Source: an uncultured Myxococcales bacterium
GTDB lineage: Bacteria > Myxococcota_A > Bradymonadia > UBA7976 > VGTA01
DNA: 64,000 nt
Assembly: GCA_937146725.1 (NCBI GenBank)
Contig: CAKZRU010000142.1
Span: 33,130 to 97,129, forward strand
Direction of reading: 5' to 3'
The translations under genes were made by a program, and so were the position numbers. This document shows, piece after piece, positions 27,271 to 34,380 of the stretch; the stretch's first letter is position 1; each line of letters opens with the position of its first letter. The notes beneath the pieces are model-generated. The model made no database searches. It worked only from the letters and a program-made list of their open reading frames with translations, and was not told the DNA's origin.

Positions 27271-29457
27271 CTAATGTAACCCATTGATGGTCAAGGTATA
27301 AAACTCATTACAGCTAAAGCTATTGTTACTGAATCCTACAATTTTGACGATATAGGTGCCACTATCATCGTTGCCTAATGGCTCACTCCAAATAATTTCT
27401 TCATCACTGCCTCGACCGGCAGCACTACTTGCAAGCTCATTACCAGATACACAGTCCTCCTCCGATTGGTATACATAAAGATCAAAATCAACAGAGCTTG
27501 GCACATTGGTCAGTGTAATCGTCAATTCCTCGTTTGTATCGAATGGGTTAATGGGAATATTATCCTCAACCTCAAAACAGAAGTAATCCACATCGGCAAA
27601 ATTATCAATCGTAGCGGTTAGAGTGAAGTTTCTTGGGTCAAGCGTTCCAACTAAACGGCAAGAGGCGCAAGAGTTATTAGGCTCAAAGCCGTCAGGGCGA
27701 TCATCCACAGACCCATCACAATTCCAGTCTCGCTCAGCGCCACAAGCTTCTGTGCTCGATTCAACACCACCTTCGCAAGCCCCCTCAACCCATTGACATG
27801 AGCTATTGCAGCTTTTTACTTGAGTACCAAACTCACAAGCACCAACATTAGTTCCACAGGCTACGGTCACGTCCTCACCGGGTGTACATACTCCGCCACC
27901 GGTACAAGGTTCCCAATCCCCCCAGCCACATTGACTTGTACAACGACGGGTTTGTGTGCCACAAAGTCCACATTCACGAGTCTCGACATCCCCAGGTGAG
28001 CAAGAGCCTGCTTGACACTCCCCCCAATCTCCCCAGATACAGTCATTTGAGCATACTCTTGTTTGTGTCTGACAAGCGCCACAGGATTGATCTTGTGTCT
28101 CGCCGGGCGTGCAGACATTACCTGAGTTTTGGCATTCTCCCCAAGTGCCCCATTGACAAATATCGCTGCAGATTCGTTCGCGGGTCTGTCCACAAGCGCC
28201 ACAGCTTTCGCTTTGCACTTCATCCGGCATACACACTCCATTCTGCGCTTCACAACCGGTCCATTCACCCCAACCACAGTTATCTGTGCATGTGCGAGTT
28301 CGTTGTCCGCAACCGGATGGGCAATCTTCCATCTCAACTTGTCCGGGGGAACACTCTCCTTCATTGAGACAAGCTTGCCAATCTCCCCACTCACAAGTCG
28401 ACACACAAAGACGTCGTTTGGTACCGCATAGTCCACAAGTGCTTTCTTCGGCTTGGCCAGGGTTACATTGGCCACCCATAAGACATTCAGACCATTCACC
28501 CCACTGCGGAGTTTCACAGATTCGGCTGCGTTCACCACATGAGCCACAAAGTTGAATATCTACTCCCTCTTCGGTTGAGCAATTACAATTTTCAGGAGCA
28601 TCACACCCCATCCACTGACCATTGATACAACTTTCTGAGCCTGCCCCACACTTATTGTCACAGTCGCGGACAATTTGTTCATCGATTTGCCCATCACAGT
28701 CATCATCTTGCCCATTACAGACTTCATCGACTGGAATCTGTGCCGAGCAATCGCGATAGCGTCCATCACGGCATATTTCTTGGCCCATTCCACAGCTCGT
28801 TTCACAAGTACGAGTCGCGCCTTCTTGAGGACACATCTCACACTCTTCATCAATGATGCCATCACAATCTTCATCAACGCCAGCCTCTGGGTCCAGGCAA
28901 ATCTCACTGCGTGGTCGGCCTGCGGTACACCCAATAAATTGTCCATCGATACAGCGTTCTACGCCTGTCCCACAATCAGTTCGGCATGGACGTTCGTCTC
29001 CATTTTGACAACCTTGACAGCCCTCATCGACTTGGCCATCACAATCCTCATCTATATTGCTTCCACAAATCTCGGTTGTTGGTTGAGCATTGCAAGCACG
29101 CCACACGCCGCCAGAACATAGTTCTTCGCCAGTACCACAAGCAGTTTCACAGCCCCTTTTCATGCCATCCATACATTCATTTTGAAAGCAAGTCCCCTCA
29201 ACACAACGGGCATTTTCACCACAATCAGAACTTTGAAAGCAATCTATGCCAGGACTTAAGTCGGGCACCGGTGCAGCATTTTCACAGAGTCCATTGATAC
29301 AAACCTGTCCATTAGAACACTCATCGTTGGAGTCACATAGCGGTGATGGTGATGGTGTTGTACATGCCCACATGAACATATTGATCAAAAAAGCTAAGCC
29401 AAAGACTCTTAAGACTCTTGTCGAGCAAAGGTGCAAGTCTGTTTTACTCTGCTTCAT
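27271..29457 (-). CDS. Cys-rich lipoprotein with MopE-type and WGxW (TSP1-like) repeats and a PPC-like end
   Basis: About 728 residues. I set the start at the ATG at 29457, with AGAGAGGA upstream, because it gives a normal lipoprotein signal (lipobox FMWAC, Cys32). Residues about 45-300 alternate Cys-Gly units (GCETACGTGEELC type) with DEDCDGQVDEGC MopE-like loops. Next come six repeats of about 35-40 residues with the core C-x-WG[DET]W-x2-C, like thrombospondin type-1 Trp ladders. The C-terminal roughly 110 residues (DVDYFCFEVED, VDFDLYVYQSEEDC, YIVKIVGFS) match the style of a bacterial pre-peptidase C-terminal domain. Probably an adhesive or surface protein. No catalytic domain seen. Confidence 0.72.
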   Translation of the reverse strand: MKQSKTDLHLCSTRVLRVFGLAFLINMFMWACTTPSPSPLCDSNDECSNGQVCINGLCENAAPVPDLSPGIDCFQSSDCGENARCVEGTCFQNECMDGMKRGCETACGTGEELCSGGVWRACNAQPTTEICGSNIDEDCDGQVDEGCQGCQNGDERPCRTDCGTGVERCIDGQFIGCTAGRPRSEICLDPEAGVDEDCDGIIDEECEMCPQEGATRTCETSCGMGQEICRDGRYRDCSAQIPVDEVCNGQDDDCDGQIDEQIVRDCDNKCGAGSESCINGQWMGCDAPENCNCSTEEGVDIQLCGSCGERSRICETPQWGEWSECLMGGQCNPGQAEESTCGLCGTKRRLCVSTCEWGDWQACLNEGECSPGQVEMEDCPSGCGQRTRTCTDNCGWGEWTGCEAQNGVCMPDEVQSESCGACGQTRERICSDICQWGTWGECQNSGNVCTPGETQDQSCGACQTQTRVCSNDCIWGDWGECQAGSCSPGDVETRECGLCGTQTRRCTSQCGWGDWEPCTGGGVCTPGEDVTVACGTNVGACEFGTQVKSCNSSCQWVEGACEGGVESSTEACGAERDWNCDGSVDDRPDGFEPNNSCASCRLVGTLDPRNFTLTATIDNFADVDYFCFEVEDNIPINPFDTNEELTITLTNVPSSVDFDLYVYQSEEDCVSGNELASSAAGRGSDEEIIWSEPLGNDDSGTYIVKIVGFSNNSFSCNEFYTLTINGLH

Positions 29458-29631
29458 TGTCGCAATCCTCTCTAATGTTGTCGAACAAAATCTTTTGTCG
29501 AATGAACTGATCATCATATTTTGGAACAAGTTTATCAAAGCCTTACCCTTACGCAGAATTCAGCATTTGTCTATTGAATGTGATGAGTATAACGAGATTA
29601 TTGATTCTGATCATCTTTATTGAACGATCAT

Positions 29632-29659
29632 TTTACTTTGCACACTTTACTTTGCACAC
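29632..29659. repeat. perfect 14-bp tandem duplication over a stop codon
   Basis: Two head-to-tail copies of TTTACTTTGCACAC span the last codons and stop of the methyltransferase gene. Confidence 0.88.
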
Positions 29660-30648
29660 ATGGCAGCATCATACAAGGTACAGAACCCTTTAGCCGATTG
29701 TTCTAAAAGGGCATACTTGGCAGGCATACTAGAATGACTTTGAGGAGTTAGAGCCAAACGCCGACTCGCTCTTGATAGTAAAACCCAACGCCATAATGCA
29801 TGATGTTTATCATATTGAATATTATGATTTTGCTTGGAGGGATTCTGATTACTATCGACCAAGCTTCTTGCTCTCTTATTGATAAAAAGTCTATTGTTTT
29901 CGATTGTTGCACTTATCTCATCAAGAGTTAAAGCCTGCTTTTTATGCGTGAATTCCAAGGCTTGATCAACTAACTCTGGCTGATCATTTGCCTGAACAAT
30001 GAGTTCGCTAACCCAAGTGGGTAGGAGTGAGATTAATTCAGCTGCGAGTGCACCACCAACACCACAAATAGTCACAGTCGCCAATTGTGCGTCTTTGAGT
30101 TGCTGCCATAATTGCCAATTTTCATCTGAAAACGAGTGAAACACCTGCTGCGAATTTCTTGTTAAAGGCTCAGACGCATTAACAAAAGCTTCAATACCAT
30201 CACTATGTATTAAGGCTATATCCTCAAGCATATTCGTTTTTTGAAGCGCATTGTATGCTGTGCGCAAAGGAGAAAGCGCAATATCCACTCCAAAGGCTAA
30301 AGGTGCTTTTTGAGAACGAACCAAGAGTAAGGGCAAATGTGCATGATCAGTACCAAGATCAATATTCACTTGGCCAAACTTGTATAAATCCATCACACCT
30401 TGTAAGCGTGGCGTTAGGCGCTTGGAAATATTTTTTTTCTTTGCTTTAACTCCAGCCAATTCTTCTAAAGTTTGCTTATAATGCTTTAACCAATCGTTGC
30501 CGTGAAAAGTAAAAATCTCACTGAGCTCATGACTCGAAAGATGAGATTGGGGACGAAGCTGTTGTAGTAGTTCAGTCACTATTCCCAATTCTTGCTCAGG
30601 TAAGTACCAGTTTCCCGAGAGGTCCCTTTGCTCTAGTCGCCAACTCAT
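29647..30648 (-). CDS. TrmK-like SAM-dependent methyltransferase
   Basis: A 333-residue class I methyltransferase. From about residue 78 it matches the tRNA adenine-22-N1 methyltransferase (TrmK, COG2384) pattern: LTPRLQGVMDLYKFGQVNID, then LGTDHAHLPLLLV (motif I with the DH pair), AFGVDIALSPLRTAYNAL, and ICGVGGALAAELISLLP. The NPPY-like catalytic motif is not obvious; LIVQANDQPELV stands where TrmK has LQP. About 75 extra N-terminal residues are present. The ATG has AGGAG overlapping the stop of the ABC-F gene (3-bp gap), so translation is coupled. Cytoplasmic; tRNA or rRNA is the likely substrate. Confidence 0.72.
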   Translation of the reverse strand: MSWRLEQRDLSGNWYLPEQELGIVTELLQQLRPQSHLSSHELSEIFTFHGNDWLKHYKQTLEELAGVKAKKKNISKRLTPRLQGVMDLYKFGQVNIDLGTDHAHLPLLLVRSQKAPLAFGVDIALSPLRTAYNALQKTNMLEDIALIHSDGIEAFVNASEPLTRNSQQVFHSFSDENWQLWQQLKDAQLATVTICGVGGALAAELISLLPTWVSELIVQANDQPELVDQALEFTHKKQALTLDEISATIENNRLFINKRARSLVDSNQNPSKQNHNIQYDKHHALWRWVLLSRASRRLALTPQSHSSMPAKYALLEQSAKGFCTLYDAAMCAK

Positions 30649-30651
30649 GAC

Positions 30652-32643
30652 TTACTCCTGATCAAAGTTCTCCAAAGCTTGGGCAAGCTCTAGTTCTGCT
30701 TCTTCCCACTCAGTCATAACCGACTCCAATAAAGCCTGTTTATCACTCGCTTCTTTGGCAACTCTAACGACTTCTTCGGGATTATCATAATGATCGCTTG
30801 CACATTGTAATGCTTCAAGTTCAGCAAGTCTTTCCTCAATTCTTTGGATCTCGGCCTCGGCTTTTTCCACTTTTTTCTTGAGAGGTTTAACAATTTTTGA
30901 GCGAGCCTCACGACGTTCCGCATTTCGTCTTCTTTCTTCTTTACGATCTACCTTCTTATGTACAGTTTGGCTCGGCAATGTACTTTGCGTTGGAGCTACA
31001 GCCGACAAAGGAAATGGCATGGGACGTTTTCCTTGTTGCACACACTCTAAATAATGGGAGTAATTACCCAAAAATGGTGTTACTCGGCCGGTATTAACTT
31101 CCCAAACCTCATCGCAAACCTCATCAATGAAATAACGATCGTGACTAATTAAGACCACCGCGCCTTCATAGGCTCTTAGGGCTTGAGCTAAGACCGCTCG
31201 ACTTCCCATGTCTAAGTGATTGGTCGGTTCATCTAAAAGTAATAGGTTTGAAGGCGTGAGTAGCATCTTAACCAAAGCGAGACGATTTTTTTCTCCACCA
31301 CTTAAAACAGCAACTTTCTTTTTGACATCTTCCGCATCAAATAAAAAGGCACCCAAGATACTGCGGATATGCGTAATAGAAGCACCTTCTTGAGCACTTT
31401 GAGCTTCTTGCAAAACCGTCCATTCTAGGTTTAAAGCTTCGGTTTGATGCTGAGCAAAGTAATAAGGTTTAACCAAGTGCCCTAGCTCTCTAAAGCCCTT
31501 TCGATAGTCGGTAGCACCTGCTAAAAGCTTAAGTAAGGTTGATTTTCCGGCTCCATTAGGGCCAACCAAGGCCAAATGCTGTCCTCTTTCTACTTTGACA
31601 TCTAAGCCACGATAAATGACTTGCTCGGTCGAATACCCCTGCTCAATCCCTTCCAAGGTCATCACAGTTCGGCCACATTTAGGTGGTTCAGTCAGTTGGA
31701 AATGAATTGTTTGTGTTTCTTGAACCTCTTGGACAGTCTGCATTTTCTCCAAAAGCTTGACGCGACTTTGTACTTGCTTTGCCTTGCTTGCTTTGTATCT
31801 AAAGCGTTCAATAAAACGTTCTAAATTAGCGGTTTTTTTAGCCTGGTTTTTTCTTTGCCTTTCCAAGAGTTCGTTTTGTTGCTCTACCTGTCTAAGATAG
31901 TCTTCAAAATGACCGGTAAATAAGCCAACACCCTCTTGAGTCAATTCGGCAATATGCGTACAGATCTGATTCAAAAACCAACGGTCGTGACTAATAAGAA
32001 TTAAACTGCCTTCAAAGGTATTCAAAAAATGCTTAAGCCAACCCACTGATTCTAAATCAAGGTGATTGGTTGGTTCGTCTAACAGAAGTAGGTCAGGAGA
32101 CTGAAGTAATAGTCGAGCTAAAACCACACGCATCTGCCAACCACCACTCAGAGTGTCACAGCGGTTATCGAGTTGCTCAACTCTAAATCCTAGGCCGCAG
32201 AGAATCTGTTCAACTTTAGACTCTGCCTCAAAGCCGCCTTCTTGTTCAAAGCGAGCTTGGGCAGTTCCATATACATTCAAAAGCTCGTTATACTCCAAGC
32301 TTTCGGTATTACTCCCATAACTCGCCAATTTAGTCGCTAAAGAATCTACCTCTGCTTTGAGCTTCCACAGTGATGCAAGCCCCTTGCTTGCTTCGCTTCG
32401 TATGCTATTTCCACCAAGTTCAGCAACTTCTTGGGGTAGATAACCAAGCTTTAAACCCTTAATTTGATTCACTTGTCCGTGATCGGGCTCAATCATCCCG
32501 GCAACTATTTTAATAAGAGTGCTTTTACCGGCGCCATTGGGTCCAATCAGACCAACTCTTTGGCCGGGATTAACCTGCCATTGTACATGTTCAAATAAAG
32601 TTTGTGGTCCAAAAGATTTACTGAGATCTTGAATCCAAAGCAT
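30652..32643 (-). CDS. ABC-F family ATPase
   Basis: A 663-residue soluble tandem-ATPase protein without TM segments. Each half has Walker A (GPNGAGKSTLIK; GPNGAGKSTLLK), signature (LSGGWQMR; LSGGEKNR) and Walker B plus switch (LLLLDEPTNHLD). A Lys/Arg/Gln-rich linker (about 240-300) joins the halves, and the C-terminal roughly 100 residues form a charged coiled coil, as in YheS/Uup-type members. ABC-F proteins bind the ribosomal E site and relieve stalling. It sits between pgsA and the methyltransferase gene, all on the minus strand. Confidence 0.94.
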   Translation of the reverse strand: MLWIQDLSKSFGPQTLFEHVQWQVNPGQRVGLIGPNGAGKSTLIKIVAGMIEPDHGQVNQIKGLKLGYLPQEVAELGGNSIRSEASKGLASLWKLKAEVDSLATKLASYGSNTESLEYNELLNVYGTAQARFEQEGGFEAESKVEQILCGLGFRVEQLDNRCDTLSGGWQMRVVLARLLLQSPDLLLLDEPTNHLDLESVGWLKHFLNTFEGSLILISHDRWFLNQICTHIAELTQEGVGLFTGHFEDYLRQVEQQNELLERQRKNQAKKTANLERFIERFRYKASKAKQVQSRVKLLEKMQTVQEVQETQTIHFQLTEPPKCGRTVMTLEGIEQGYSTEQVIYRGLDVKVERGQHLALVGPNGAGKSTLLKLLAGATDYRKGFRELGHLVKPYYFAQHQTEALNLEWTVLQEAQSAQEGASITHIRSILGAFLFDAEDVKKKVAVLSGGEKNRLALVKMLLTPSNLLLLDEPTNHLDMGSRAVLAQALRAYEGAVVLISHDRYFIDEVCDEVWEVNTGRVTPFLGNYSHYLECVQQGKRPMPFPLSAVAPTQSTLPSQTVHKKVDRKEERRRNAERREARSKIVKPLKKKVEKAEAEIQRIEERLAELEALQCASDHYDNPEEVVRVAKEASDKQALLESVMTEWEEAELELAQALENFDQE

Positions 32644-32697
32644 TTGTATATTTCCCCGACCTATTCAAGAATTTGCGTATGTAATTCTAAAGCTGGA

Positions 32698-33252
32698 TTA
32701 TGCTTTTTCTATTTTTTGTGGCCACAGATAAATCACACCAGAAACAACAGTGAGCACAACTGATACCCAAAACAAGATATGACCAAGTTGATAAGAAAAG
32801 CTTAAAAAGCCTGTCATTGGAAGGGCTTCTATAAAGGTGCTTGGACCAAGCAAACATCCTACAGCGATCAGTTGGCAAAGAGTTTTAATCTTGCCCCACA
32901 TATTTGCACCGGGAACCGACCCACCACTCACTCGCCATCCAGAAACAACCAAATCTCTTGTTAGAATGATAAAAACCGGCCAAGCGGGAATCACTCCCAT
33001 TTCGATAAAGGTCAGCAAAGGACCTAATACCAAGAGTTTGTCCACTAGAGGATCAAGAAAACGCCCAAGTTCTGACTCTTGATCAAGACGTCTTGCTAAG
33101 TAACCATCAAGCCAATCCGATCCTGCTGCAAACATAAACAAACATTCTGTCCACCAAGTATTGGCTTCTTGAATCAGCATTCCCACCATTATGACGGGCA
33201 CTAGGCATAGTCTAAAACTAGTGACGATTGTCGGGATCGTCATCACGGCCAT
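32698..33252 (-). CDS. pgsA: CDP-diacylglycerol-glycerol-3-phosphate 3-phosphatidyltransferase
   Basis: A 184-residue inner-membrane enzyme making phosphatidylglycerol phosphate, the committed step to phosphatidylglycerol. The CDP-alcohol phosphatidyltransferase motif DGxxAR-x8-GxxxDxxxD is complete in DGYLARRLDQESELGRFLDP followed by LVD. Four to six TM helices are visible. I chose the ATG at 33252, with GAGGTG 6 bp upstream, instead of a GTG three codons earlier. It is the first gene of a likely pgsA-abcF-trmK-like transcript, with a 54-bp gap to the ABC-F gene. Confidence 0.92.
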   Translation of the reverse strand: MAVMTIPTIVTSFRLCLVPVIMVGMLIQEANTWWTECLFMFAAGSDWLDGYLARRLDQESELGRFLDPLVDKLLVLGPLLTFIEMGVIPAWPVFIILTRDLVVSGWRVSGGSVPGANMWGKIKTLCQLIAVGCLLGPSTFIEALPMTGFLSFSYQLGHILFWVSVVLTVVSGVIYLWPQKIEKA

Positions 33253-33441
33253 GTGTACCACCTCTCATTTAATCTAAGTTCTATTGAGCTATACCATTAA
33301 ACTTCTCTGCTTATGAATACAAGCATTCTTAACGTGCAAAACCCAAGATGAACTTTTTAAACTTTTTTTGAACAAAGCCACAAGCTCAAAGGTAGTGCTC
33401 ACATTCATCTACTTATTCACACCTTATGAAAGGGTTTTAAA

Positions 33442-34257
33442 ATGAAAAACATCACTTACCTATTGGCTCTAAGCTTAACTTTAATTTCACTTTCCGTATC
33501 TGCCGCACCTCGTAGACGAGTCATTGCAAATGATCATTCTTCAGCCCAACGAAATGATCGCTCTCCACCACAAAGAAGACGACGAATCATTCAAGCTCAA
33601 CCAGCGAGTCATCAAGCTTCTCAGTCAAGAGTTCAGCGTCGTCAAGATCGTCAAGCTCAGCGTCGTCAAGATCGTCAAGCTCAGCGTCGTCAAGATCGTC
33701 AAGCTCAGCGTCGTCAAGATCGCCAAGCTCAGCGTCGTCAAGATCGCCAAGCTCAGCGTCGTTATAGTCGCCGAGTAGAACGCCGTCAACAAAGACGCTT
33801 AGAGCGTCGACAGCGCTCTGCCCATCGTTCCGTAAGTCGTCATCACGCTCGCCACAGTCGTCATCACCGAGATTTTCAGCGTGCTCAACGTCGTCATCGT
33901 CGTATGCCGAGTTGGGTTTTTGCTCCTCCGACTCGTGTTGTGGTTGACCATCGTCATCTACCTGGTTCTAATGATGATGCCTTTTTTGACAGAATCTATC
34001 ATGATGGTGCGCGTTATGGGATCAATAATGACTTTAGGGATGAAGAAAGAAGAATTCAACGTGGTATGCGTAAGGGCTTAATTACTCCTCGTGAAGCTCG
34101 TCACTTAAATGCCCTACTTATGGATGCTTATGACCTAGAAGATGCTTGTATTGCTGATGGATACTTAAGTGAAGAAGAAGAAGCTGATTTATATTGGGCT
34201 GAAAGAGATTTGAATCGCGCAATTCGCTGGGAGATGAGAGATTTTGATACTTGGTGA
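33442..34257 (+). CDS. secreted Arg/Gln-rich repeat protein
   Basis: A 271-residue protein with a clean signal peptide (cleavage after VSA). The mature N-terminal half is extremely basic: five perfect octapeptides RRQDRQAQ, then RRVERRQQRRLERRQR and a His/Arg stretch. The C-terminal roughly 90 residues are acidic and helical (ARYGINNDFRDEERRIQRGM, LITPREARHLN, GYLSEEEEADLYWAERDLNR). The layout suggests an exported protein that could bind nucleic acid, LPS or another polyanion, but no family is recognised. Good SD (AAAGGG). The repeat is perfect at DNA level. Confidence 0.68.
   Translation: MKNITYLLALSLTLISLSVSAAPRRRVIANDHSSAQRNDRSPPQRRRRIIQAQPASHQASQSRVQRRQDRQAQRRQDRQAQRRQDRQAQRRQDRQAQRRQDRQAQRRYSRRVERRQQRRLERRQRSAHRSVSRHHARHSRHHRDFQRAQRRHRRMPSWVFAPPTRVVVDHRHLPGSNDDAFFDRIYHDGARYGINNDFRDEERRIQRGMRKGLITPREARHLNALLMDAYDLEDACIADGYLSEEEEADLYWAERDLNRAIRWEMRDFDTW
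33637..33756 (+). repeat. five tandem 24-bp repeats (RRQDRQAQ)
   Basis: Five head-to-tail 24-bp units starting CGTCGTCAAGAT and ending CAAGCTCAG, differing at only one position (CGT/CGC). They encode five identical octapeptides and look recently expanded. Confidence 0.93.
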
Positions 34258-34380
34258 GTCCACCATTAATTAATAATATAAACTCATTCCTCTCCCATCT
34301 ATAACATAACAATTAAGAAACTAGACCCCTTCAGCGAAGTTCAGTATGCTCTCTTTACTCAACATTTAGAGAGGGTAAAA

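Noticed and set aside
28675..29121. Plus-strand open frame of about 148 residues
   Set aside because: It is antisense to the Cys-rich lipoprotein gene and its hydrophobic composition comes from the repeat codons.
33637..33756. Possible CRISPR array
   Set aside because: The 24-bp units are head-to-tail without spacers and lie inside a protein gene.
33524..33778. Second frame with VKIVKLSV repeats
   Set aside because: It is the +1 frame of the RRQDRQAQ DNA repeat, with no independent start signal.
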